From NCBI RefSeq assembly GCF_049331405.1, contig NZ_CP186274.1, positions 5,828,001 through 5,892,000 of the forward strand: a stretch of DNA of 64,000 nucleotides. The letters are read 5' to 3'. The stretch comes from PoT sp049331405 (GTDB lineage Bacteria; Planctomycetota; Planctomycetia; Isosphaerales; Isosphaeraceae). Position 1 is the stretch's first letter. Each line of letters begins with the position of its first letter. The notes under the pieces are model-generated. The model did no database searches. It saw only the letters and a list, made by a program, of their open reading frames with translations, and was not told the origin of the DNA. The translations under genes were made by a program, and so were the position numbers. Positions 16,801-23,672 of the stretch are shown here, piece after piece.

Positions 16801-17802
16801 GAGCTCCTGCGCCACGTCCAGCGGGGTCCCGTAGCGGTCCTCGGGCTGCTTGGCCATCATCTTGCGGACGATGTCGCCGAGCGCCTTGGGGACGGCCGGC
16901 GCGATCGATTCGACCGCCTCGGGCTCGACCGCCTGGTGGCCGAAGAGCTTCTCGGGCAGGCTCGGGCTCGGGAAGGGGACCTGGCCGGCGAGGATGTGGT
17001 AGAAGGTGCAGCCCAGCGAATAGATGTCGCTGCGCGTGTCGACCGAGCGCGAATGCCTCGCCTGCTCTGGCGAGACGTAGTCGAACGTCCCCACGGTGGC
17101 GCCGTCGCGGGTGACCTGCTCTTCCTCGGCCAGGTCGATGGCGAGGCCGAGGTCCGTCAGCTTGGCCGTCCCGTCGCGCGTGACCAGGATGTTGAACGGG
17201 TTGACGTCGCGGTGGATCAGCCCCTTCTGCTGGGCGTGCTCGAGCCCGAGCGCCACCTGGCGGACCAGCCTCGCGGCGGTGCTCGGTGGCATCGGGCCGT
17301 CCTCGGCGACGATCGTCCCGAGGTTCTTGCCCTCGATGAACTCCATCACGAGGTAGCACTTGCCGTTCGATTCCCCCTCGTCGTAGATCCGGACGAGGTT
17401 CTCGTGCTGGAGCTGGGCGCCGACCCTCGCCTCGCGCTGGAAGCGCGCGATGGCCCGCGGGTTATTGACGCGCTCGGGCGAGAGGATCTTGATGGCGACC
17501 CGCCGGTTCAGCCTCGAATCCTTGGCGAGGTAGACCCGGCCCATCCCCCCCTGCCCGATCATCTCGAGCAGGACGTAGCGGTCGATCTTGAAGCCGGACG
17601 ACCTCCCCGCCAGGAGCTGCTGCGCCTGCCAGAGCGTGAGCAGCTTCGCCTGGACGGCTTGCCTGGCCAGCCGGCGGTCGAGCTGATCGGCCACGCGCTT
17701 CTCGGGAGGAAGCGCCTCGAAGCAGGCCGTCAGCCCCTCGAGGCTGATCAGGCCGCTCTGGAGCGACGCTTGCCAGAACCGTGACGCCTGCGGATCCACC
17801 AT
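13897..17802 (-). CDS. Transmembrane Ser/Thr protein kinase with repeat linker and beta-helix ectodomain
   Basis: 1301 residues. Residues 1-70 are the helical N-terminal extension common in planctomycete kinases. The Hanks-type kinase domain (75-336) has glycine loop GQGGMG (83-88), VAIK with Lys105, catalytic HRDVNPFN (197-204), DLG at 217-219 in place of DFG, and SPEQ at 244-247. The Lys usually found two positions after the catalytic Asp is Asn201, which may weaken activity. About 340-860 is Pro/Ala/Lys-rich and carries five copies of a PLPDFSKIGE-type module. A membrane helix (about 868-892) follows, then 400 residues resembling a right-handed beta-helix (repeated short strands, KGFLDLVG-like turns). 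Topology suggests cytoplasmic kinase and external beta-helix sensor. Confidence 0.9.
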   Translation of the reverse strand: MVDPQASRFWQASLQSGLISLEGLTACFEALPPEKRVADQLDRRLARQAVQAKLLTLWQAQQLLAGRSSGFKIDRYVLLEMIGQGGMGRVYLAKDSRLNRRVAIKILSPERVNNPRAIARFQREARVGAQLQHENLVRIYDEGESNGKCYLVMEFIEGKNLGTIVAEDGPMPPSTAARLVRQVALGLEHAQQKGLIHRDVNPFNILVTRDGTAKLTDLGLAIDLAEEEQVTRDGATVGTFDYVSPEQARHSRSVDTRSDIYSLGCTFYHILAGQVPFPSPSLPEKLFGHQAVEPEAVESIAPAVPKALGDIVRKMMAKQPEDRYGTPLDVAQELEPFTGEQPSSFQEGTPVANPGQDTRETPVLSSRTQIAPAQPAYVPNPSIMPVASADEPPTPPASGLPPELAMIAETDKTPPSGVFAFLNLNLNPEPPSTPPAPPQTPPGAGAVRSTPEPSPKFETPPQAKRPRESSPAPASRQAPSPLGDFPDFSKIGEEPKPQAEDFSGLGLSIDLGESPTSKSKPAPTEETPRPRAKAPEPAKAKAPEPEPAPVPETKPRAPKPPASDPLPDFARIGEAAEPEGIDLGLNFGPEPTAPAAPARPPRAPEPAKARPSPEPLPPPAAAPAPAASTPAAKPKPPSPAPKPASEPLPDFSKIGEATPADEPAGFDLGLNFGPEPTPPQPPPVKKHSEPPKPRAEPTHAAAATPPPAKPKAPKPPAEPLPDFSRIGGADVPADEPLGLDLGLNFAAEPAPPRKLAEPPKPKAAPEPTPAAATPTPTPPAPAKPKAPKPPAEPLPDFSKIGGADAPAADSAGFNLGLDLGPAPALSGGSSKPKPAPKGPAAVAVPTPSAAPAETVPAATPKKKSGSKADLRPILGVAAAVLLIAVAGGLYASGILGGGQGGKTTPKTKAEPVVAKVAPPESKEGASETPEKKVAIVTPPATPTKAAPEVPKGEPIAVKAPDGTVAVEPDFKSAMQRAIGSKGHVLLNNKEPIRLSGPAAALRISGGPLYIRAAKGANPVLELDLKGSDAFITPGAETPITIEGVTIVAHYGSEAKAPAPIIEAPGHVRLDRCVFRATGAVAGSRAVVVEGGRVVVNGCLFQGFDTALDVASIGGSPASIAQSMFIHGKPGGTPSGWGVRVRMMSGSGKNPRSLTLDHCTFQGKGFLDLVGFSAQSPLKVGIKNSAVLAETCLLAWEPSAPGTLLDNKALLWTGKGNQYDVRGKSWVVTSRTEPGKELPDGPIDLASWSSLGAEDDPAPPPLKFMTDPSSLPDTPQPADFSVVDQGAHSAGADAKLVGAASH
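15350..16360 (-). repeat. Five-copy intragenic repeat in the kinase linker
   Basis: Copies of a motif reading roughly PLPDFSKIGE, a short acidic/Ala stretch, then GLDLGLNFGPEP recur about every 220-245 bases, near 15350-15430, 15560-15655, 15780-15870, 16025-16115 and 16255-16355. Spacers are Pro/Ala/Lys-rich. The protein motif is better conserved than the spacers, which suggests selection on the motif and not only recent DNA duplication. Confidence 0.75.
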
Positions 17803-18208
17803 AAGCGAGCTTCCTCGAGGCCCGGCGCCAAGCGTCCGGTCGGATGCGTTGCGATCAAGGCGAAGTCGATGTCAATGGACCGATCGAGAAACGGAAGGGC
17901 AAGGTCATCGCCCACTCTAACACGCGCGTCGAGCGCCCAACAACCCCCTCAACTCATTGAGGGCAAACCATGTTAGGAAGACGGCAGCCGAGCCCCTGGC
18001 GGCCTCGCCGGGGACGACGACCTTCTTAGGAGTCGATTCCAAAAACGTCGATACGTCGACCTACCCCTAGTGAGGATTCTAGCTCCGGTTTCGACAGCCC
18101 GGTCGGGCCGATGCCGATGACTTGCGTTGCCCGGCAGAGGGTTTTGGGCGACAATTCCCCCTCAGGATGAGGGTCGATCATCGAGGCCAAGCAGGGAGGA
18201 GCCGAGGC
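17803..18208. other. Divergent intergenic region
   Basis: About 400 bases between the start of the minus-strand kinase gene and the GTG of the plus-strand hypothetical gene. No gene is seen. It should hold both promoters, but I do not recognise convincing -35/-10 pairs. Confidence 0.5.
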
Positions 18209-18832
18209 GTGCCTTACTTCGTCGTCGCCAAGATCCTGGAACCGATCGAGCCCGCCGAGCGTTGCGACCGCTATGAAGACCCGCTCGAGGCCGTCCTCGA
18301 GGGCAAGGGGCTCGGATCCGTCAGCGGCGGCGGGACCCAGTACTCCCTCGAGTACGAGATCGAGCACGTGGATCTCGACGTGGAGCTGACCGTCGAGGCC
18401 GAGGGGCTCGACGAGGCCCTGCACGTGATCAAGACCGTCCTGGAGATGGGCGGGGCCCCCGTCGGCTCGGAGCTCCGCTACGAGAAGGACGGCCGGGAGG
18501 CCGTGATCCCCTTCGGCACGAACGAAGGGCTCGCCATCTACCTCGACGGCCTGGACCTGCCCCCGGAGGTCTACGAGAACTCGGGCATCAACGCCCTCGC
18601 GGACGAGATCAATGCGGCCCTCGAGCCCGACCTCGGCTCGATCCGAGGCTCTTGGGCCGGCCCCACCGAGACGGCCGTCTACGTCTACGGGACGGATGCC
18701 AAGGCTATTTACGCGAAGCTCGACGCCCTACTCCATTGGTATCCGCTCTGCCAGAACGCCCGGGTCGTCTTCCCCTACCAGCATCCGACCAAGGAGCCTC
18801 GGGCCGTGCGGATCCCTAGATTCGAGCCATGA
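18209..18832 (+). CDS. Conserved-looking protein of unknown function
   Basis: 207 residues from a GTG at 18209 preceded by GGGAGGAG at good spacing; the ATG at 18122 is in frame but lies in non-coding-looking sequence. It starts VPYFVVAK and is acidic, with no signal peptide or membrane helix. The C-terminal half is a mixed alpha/beta pattern (TAVYVYGTDAK, a likely strand). No family recognised. Its last 17 bases overlap the 3' end of the convergent histidine kinase gene. Confidence 0.75.
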   Translation: MPYFVVAKILEPIEPAERCDRYEDPLEAVLEGKGLGSVSGGGTQYSLEYEIEHVDLDVELTVEAEGLDEALHVIKTVLEMGGAPVGSELRYEKDGREAVIPFGTNEGLAIYLDGLDLPPEVYENSGINALADEINAALEPDLGSIRGSWAGPTETAVYVYGTDAKAIYAKLDALLHWYPLCQNARVVFPYQHPTKEPRAVRIPRFEP

Positions 18833-20159
18833 GCCCTTCGCGGGGCTCGGGCATCGCGGACGAGATCGGCAGGTCGATGACGACGCGAAGGCCGGGCGAG
18901 GCGTTCTGGGCGGAGACCCGCCCCTGATGCAGCTCGATCGCCCGCCTGGCGATGGAGAGGCCCAGGCCGACCCCGCCGCTCGAACGGCTCCGATCCGTCC
19001 CCACGCGGAAGAAGGGGTCGAAGATCGACTCCAGGGCGGCCTCGGGGACGCCGGGGCCGTAGTCGCGGATCGAGACCCGGGCGACCCCGCCTTCGTGGGT
19101 GAGGTCGAGCTCGATGAGGGTCTCGTCGGGCGCGTGCCGGATGGCGTTGCGGAGGACGTTCTCGAGGGCCCGATGCAAGAGCTCGCGGTCGCCGACGAGC
19201 GCGGCGGCGTCGTTCATGCGGAGGGCGATCCGGCAGCCCTTGGCCTCGGCCTCGACCGAGGCGTCGTCCACGAGCGATCGCAGCATCTCGTCGAGCCGGA
19301 CCTCCTCGTGATGCCTCGAGGACGGATCCCCTTCGGCGCAGGTCAGCTCGAGCAGCTCGTTGACGAGCCGGGAGAGGCGCTCGAAATCCTTCTTCACGCG
19401 GTCGAGCGCGAGGTCGCGGTCGTCCCCCATCCTCGCCAGCTCGAGGTTGAAGCCGACCCTAGCCAGCGGCGACCGAAGCTCGTGCGAGACGTCCTGGAGG
19501 AGCCTGCGCTCGGCGTTGAGGAGGGTCTGGATCTGGCCGGCCATCTCGTCGAAGGCCCTGGAGAGCTCGCCGAACTCGTCCTGCCGGGTCGAACCGGTGC
19601 GGACGTCCAGATCCCCCTTCCCGAACCGGGCCACGACCAGGCGCAGGCTCCGCAAGGGGGCCGCGAAGTGCACGGCCAGCATGTAGCCGAGCAGGGCGAT
19701 CACCAGCACCACCGCCGCGTAGTATGGCAGGATGCCGCGAGGATCGAACCGGCCATGCGTGATCCGGATCAAAAGATAGTAGCGCCCCTTGCGCAGGGGA
19801 TGGCCAATGAGTACCCGGCCGCGATCGGGCCGGGGGGGCTTCGGGTGGATGTCGGCCTGCTTCAGGAGATCCGACCGGTCGTGGCCGTCGACCAGGTCGC
19901 GCCCCTCGGCGTCGACCAGGTAGTGTTCGGCGTTGTAGTAGAGGTTGAGGCGCACGAGGAACGGGCCGAGGCGCTCCTTACCCCCTTCCTCGTAGGCGCG
20001 GAGGACCTCGTCGTCCATCCAGGCGATCGTGCGGTGGAAGAAGTCGCCGGGCCCGGGGCGCCGCCCGTCCATGTAGAACGAGACCGCGCCGAAGGCGACC
20101 AGCGAGAAGGCGATCGTGACGACCGACCAGAGCAGGATTTTGACGTAGATCGACCTCAT
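18816..20159 (-). CDS. Membrane sensor histidine kinase with HAMP domain
   Basis: 447 residues. A membrane helix at 8-28, a periplasmic sensor region (about 30-144), a second helix at 145-166, a HAMP linker (164-216), the phosphoacceptor box DVSHELRSPLARV with His226, then the ATPase domain with NVLRNAIRH (N box), DYGPGVP and GGVGLGLSI (G boxes). The layout matches the CpxA-like group. It should phosphorylate the response regulator encoded directly upstream on the same strand (one base between the genes). The signal is unknown. Confidence 0.93.
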   Translation of the reverse strand: MRSIYVKILLWSVVTIAFSLVAFGAVSFYMDGRRPGPGDFFHRTIAWMDDEVLRAYEEGGKERLGPFLVRLNLYYNAEHYLVDAEGRDLVDGHDRSDLLKQADIHPKPPRPDRGRVLIGHPLRKGRYYLLIRITHGRFDPRGILPYYAAVVLVIALLGYMLAVHFAAPLRSLRLVVARFGKGDLDVRTGSTRQDEFGELSRAFDEMAGQIQTLLNAERRLLQDVSHELRSPLARVGFNLELARMGDDRDLALDRVKKDFERLSRLVNELLELTCAEGDPSSRHHEEVRLDEMLRSLVDDASVEAEAKGCRIALRMNDAAALVGDRELLHRALENVLRNAIRHAPDETLIELDLTHEGGVARVSIRDYGPGVPEAALESIFDPFFRVGTDRSRSSGGVGLGLSIARRAIELHQGRVSAQNASPGLRVVIDLPISSAMPEPREGLMARI

Positions 20160-20160
20160 G

Positions 20161-20916
20161 CTAGGAATCCCCGCCCCCGCCCCCGCCCTCGTCCGGGTCG
20201 ATGCGGAAGAGGTAGCCCGCCCCCCTCACCGTGGCGATGAGGCCGCCACTCTGGCCGAGCTTCTTGCGCAGGTTGCAGACGTGCATGTCGATCGCCCGAT
20301 CGGTGGGGGAAGCCCGGCGGTGATAGAGCGCGGCCGTCAGCTCGTCCCGGGTCACGATCCGGCCGGCGGATCGGATCAGGAGCTCGAGGATGTCGAACTC
20401 GATCGAGGTGACGGTGGCGGGCATGCCGTCGCAGCGAACCTCGCGGGCCGAGGGGACGAGCCTGATCCCGTTGACGTCGAAGACCTCGACCGTCTTGGGG
20501 ACCTGCGACGTCCTCCGCAGCACGGCACGGATCCTGGCGAGGAGCTCCTCGGGGCCGAACGGCTTGGGCAGGTAGTCGTCGGCGCCGGCGTCGAGCCCGG
20601 CGACCCGGTCGACCTGTCGGGTCCTCGCCGTCAGCATGATGATCGGGACCTGGCTCTGCCGGCGCGCCAGCCTGAGCAGCTCGAACCCGTCCAGGCCGGG
20701 CATCATGACGTCGAGCAGCACGAGGTCGTGCTCGCCGCTCAGGGTCCTCGCCAGGCCCCGGCGGCCGTCGTCCACGGTCTCGAGCTTGATCTGCCGCCGC
20801 GCGAAGTATTCGCGCATCGCCGTGCAGAGCTCGGTGTCGTCATCGACCAGCAGGATCGAGAGCGAGGGGGCGGCCGTCGAGGTCGCCGACTCGCCCGAGT
20901 TCATGACGTTTTCCAT
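20161..20916 (-). CDS. OmpR-family response regulator
   Basis: 251 residues from the ATG at 20916; a start at 20904 with GGAA upstream is equally possible. The receiver domain has the acidic triad LLVDDD (25-27), phosphoacceptor LLDVMMPG with Asp69, a Thr in MLTAR and the Lys of PKPF. The C-terminal winged helix (about 145-240) ends with the typical TVRGAGYLF. A Gly-rich tail GGGGGGDS closes it. It is the partner of the following histidine kinase. Three glycosylation and acyl-transfer genes lie 126 bases upstream on the same strand and could be co-transcribed, which is inference. Confidence 0.93.
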   Translation of the reverse strand: MENVMNSGESATSTAAPSLSILLVDDDTELCTAMREYFARRQIKLETVDDGRRGLARTLSGEHDLVLLDVMMPGLDGFELLRLARRQSQVPIIMLTARTRQVDRVAGLDAGADDYLPKPFGPEELLARIRAVLRRTSQVPKTVEVFDVNGIRLVPSAREVRCDGMPATVTSIEFDILELLIRSAGRIVTRDELTAALYHRRASPTDRAIDMHVCNLRKKLGQSGGLIATVRGAGYLFRIDPDEGGGGGGDS

Positions 20917-21041
20917 TGGTCGCACGCCCAAGGGGAAGACATGGATACGGATGAGGGCACCCCGACTCTTCCTCGTCTGCCGATCTCTTCGAGCTTAACG
21001 GGCCCCGGGCCGGGTGCCAACCGGATCGGCGCCCCTTGAGG

Positions 21042-22589
21042 TCAGACCTCCACGGCGACCCCCGCCGGCTCCTGCTTCTTCTTGCGGGCGATCGTCGGCC
21101 CGAAGAGCCAGACCAGCGGAGTATGCCGCACGAGGGCCTCGTAGAGCAGGAGCGCGGCCCCCGCGCTCAGGGTTGTGACGAGCAACGGCTGCATCCACCA
21201 GTTGAGCTTGAGCGGACGCACCAGGGCCAGGCCGATGAGGACCAGGGGCTGGTGGATCAGGTAGACCCACAGAGCCGTGTCGGCCAGGTAGCGCCAGGTC
21301 CGGCTCGGCCAGTCGAGGTAGCGGAGGAAGACGCCCAGGAAGGCGAAGGCGGTCAGGGACGAGCCCAGGCAGTAGATGGCATAGGCCCCGACCCGGATGA
21401 GCCCGTAGTTGGGGGCGGCCGGGGTCCTCGCGTACCTGGTGCTGAGGACGGTGGCCACCGCGAACGCGACCAGGCCGAGCAGCAGGTCGAGCAGCCAGGT
21501 CTGCGCGAGGCTCGGCAGGACCTCACGCTCCCGATGCAGGAGCCACCCCGCCAGGAAATAGACGAAGTAGAAGGCCATGTCCCAGTCGAAGTGCAGCAGG
21601 AAGTCGGGGAACCCCCGGAAGATGGCAGGCGCCAGGCCGAGGTACCACCCGAACGGGCTCGAGGTCATCAGGAGCGCGGGCGTCCCCAGCAAGGCCAGGG
21701 CGAACGGGGCCAGGCCCCATCGCGTGAGCGTCCGGATCCGGGCGTCGGCTGAGCCCCTCGAGAAGACGAGCGAGAATCCGTTCGCGACCCAGGGGCCGAC
21801 GGTGGCGAAGACCAGGAGGTACCAGAGGAACCAGAGGTGGTGGAGCTCGAAGTAACGCGCCGAGGAGCCGAAGACCTTGCCGGCCAGGGCGTTCTCGCCC
21901 CCGCCGAATGGCCCGGGCGGGCCCCCGGGCCGGAACCCGCCCGGCCCCGGTCGGGGTCCGCGCCCGGGGGGGCCGCCCAGTTCCCTGGTGGCTTCCTCCC
22001 ACTCCTGATCGCTGAGCTCGCCGTCGTGGTTCTTGTCGAACGGCTCGAGCGGGGGGGGCACGATCCCCTGGGGCGGACGCGTCATCGCCTGCATGCCGGG
22101 GGGCATCCCGGGAGGAGGGCCCCCGGGACCCGGCGCCCGCATCGAGCCGGGGCCGGGCCCGGGGCCTCCCCCACGCGAGGTCAGATCTCGCGTGAGGATG
22201 TAGAGCGGGCAGAACGTGAACATCCCCACGAGCAAGGGGACGCCGATCCGAGCCCACCTGCGCCGGAAGTAGTTGCGCATGCCGTACTTGTCGAGCATCA
22301 TCCGGCAAAAGAAGCCGGAGATCAGGAAGAAGAGGGGCATCCGGAAGCTGTGCAGCCAGTCGCCGACCAGCCGCGAAGGGTCGGGGCCGCCCCCGCCTCC
22401 GGGACCGCCGGGGCCGCCCCCGGGAGGGCCCCCGCCGGCGAAGCCCGCGAAGAGGATCGAGTGGTAGAAGACCCCCAGGAGCATCGCCGTGGCGCGTGCG
22501 CTGTCGAGGGCGTGGAACCGATTCGAGGCGACGGGCACGGCATCGAAGGCCGAGGCACTTGGGACTTCAGCAGATCGGTTCGCCGACAA
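21042..22589 (-). CDS. Membrane acyltransferase (acyltransferase 3 family) with inserted EF-hand
   Basis: 515 residues. The family start is RFHALDSARATAMLLGVFYHS, with its His-containing helix (about 24-50), and multiple membrane helices follow. This family (OpgC/MdoC-like) moves acyl groups onto cell-surface glycans or other substrates. Between helices sits a cytoplasmic or periplasmic insertion (138-232) rich in Gly and Pro, which holds one canonical EF-hand: loop DKNHDGELSDQE at 185-196 with calcium ligands at positions 1, 3, 5, 7, 9 and 12. A second Gly/Pro run is at 52-70. Its start overlaps the end of the GT2 gene by 23 bases, so both are co-translated. Confidence 0.88.
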   Translation of the reverse strand: MSANRSAEVPSASAFDAVPVASNRFHALDSARATAMLLGVFYHSILFAGFAGGGPPGGGPGGPGGGGGPDPSRLVGDWLHSFRMPLFFLISGFFCRMMLDKYGMRNYFRRRWARIGVPLLVGMFTFCPLYILTRDLTSRGGGPGPGPGSMRAPGPGGPPPGMPPGMQAMTRPPQGIVPPPLEPFDKNHDGELSDQEWEEATRELGGPPGRGPRPGPGGFRPGGPPGPFGGGENALAGKVFGSSARYFELHHLWFLWYLLVFATVGPWVANGFSLVFSRGSADARIRTLTRWGLAPFALALLGTPALLMTSSPFGWYLGLAPAIFRGFPDFLLHFDWDMAFYFVYFLAGWLLHREREVLPSLAQTWLLDLLLGLVAFAVATVLSTRYARTPAAPNYGLIRVGAYAIYCLGSSLTAFAFLGVFLRYLDWPSRTWRYLADTALWVYLIHQPLVLIGLALVRPLKLNWWMQPLLVTTLSAGAALLLYEALVRHTPLVWLFGPTIARKKKQEPAGVAVEV

Positions 22590-23616
22590 GTTGGGCCTCC
22601 TTCCGCTCGCTGACGGGAATCGACTCGAGCTGACCCTGAGCCTGGGGACGTGCCGCGATCACCACACTCCGCGTCGGGGGCGTGACGACGGGGGCCATGT
22701 TCAGGAGATCGGCCAGGACGTAGAGCGGGCGGCCCTTCGACTCCTCGTAGATCCTCGCCACGTAGTCGCCCACGAGCCCGACCGCCGTCAGGGTCGCGCC
22801 CGAGAAGAGGATCTGGAGGCAGACGATCGAGCTCCAGCCCCGCACCGTCGTCCGCAGCACGAAGGTCTCGTACAGGACGTAGATCGAGTAGGCGACCCCG
22901 ACCATCGTCATCAGGAAGCCCGCGAAGAGGCTCAGCTTCAGCGGGAGCGCCGAGAAGGACGAGATGGCCGTCCAGGCGAACTTCATCATCTTCCAGGCGG
23001 GGTACTTGGTCGTGCCGGCGATGCGAGCCGGGCGCCGGAAGGGGACGATCGCCTCCTTCAGGCCGAGCCAGGCGACCAGGCCCCGGAGGAACCGATGCTG
23101 CTCGCGGAAGCCCCGGAGCGCGGCCACGGCCCCCCTGCTGAAGAGGCGGAAGTCGCCGACCTGGGCCTGGAGCCGCTCGTCGACCGCGCGCTTCATCAGG
23201 CCGTAGAAGAGGGCGGCGGTGCCTCGCTTGAACAGCCCTTCCCCCTCGCGCCCCACGCGCTGGGCGGAGACGACGTCATAGCCTTGCTCGTAGAGCGAGA
23301 CCATCTGCGGGAGGAGTTCGGGCGGATCCTGGAGGTCGGCGTCCATGACGACCACGGCGTCTCCCGAGGCGAAGTCGAGCCCCGCGGTGATCGCCGCCTG
23401 GTGGCCGAAGTTGCGGCTGAAGCCGAGCACCTTGACCCGAGGGTCGGACGCGGCGAGGTCGGACAGGATCCGGGCGGAGCCGTCGCGGCTGCCGTCGTTC
23501 ACGAAGACGATCTCGTGGTCGCACCCCATCGCGTCCAGGACCGATCGGAGTGCCTTGAGGAGGCTCGGGAGGGCCTCCTCCTCGTTGTAGATCGGGATCA
23601 CCAGGGAGAGCAGCAT
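22567..23616 (-). CDS. Family 2 glycosyltransferase, polyprenyl-phosphate type
   Basis: 349 residues from the ATG at 23616 with GAGGAG upstream; a longer frame to 23676 is unlikely. The GT-A core has LSLVIPIYNEEEALP, FVNDGSRDGS, and the metal-binding DADLQDPPE. Two membrane helices in the C-terminal part (about 235-260 and 270-300) fit the DPM1/GtrB group, which links a sugar to a lipid carrier on the cytoplasmic face. The product could feed the GT39 enzyme encoded directly upstream, which uses lipid-linked sugars. The overlap with the acyltransferase supports one operon. Confidence 0.9.
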   Translation of the reverse strand: MLLSLVIPIYNEEEALPSLLKALRSVLDAMGCDHEIVFVNDGSRDGSARILSDLAASDPRVKVLGFSRNFGHQAAITAGLDFASGDAVVVMDADLQDPPELLPQMVSLYEQGYDVVSAQRVGREGEGLFKRGTAALFYGLMKRAVDERLQAQVGDFRLFSRGAVAALRGFREQHRFLRGLVAWLGLKEAIVPFRRPARIAGTTKYPAWKMMKFAWTAISSFSALPLKLSLFAGFLMTMVGVAYSIYVLYETFVLRTTVRGWSSIVCLQILFSGATLTAVGLVGDYVARIYEESKGRPLYVLADLLNMAPVVTPPTRSVVIAARPQAQGQLESIPVSERKEAQLVGEPIC

Positions 23617-23672
23617 CGCACCGACTCCTCGAAGGCCATGTCCAGTTCCGGGACCTTTGTCGACACGCGACA

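Noticed and set aside
15203..17784. Long plus-strand open frames antisense to the kinase gene
   Set aside because: They are Gly/Arg-rich, lack ribosome sites and domains, and arise from the strong third-base G/C of the kinase gene.
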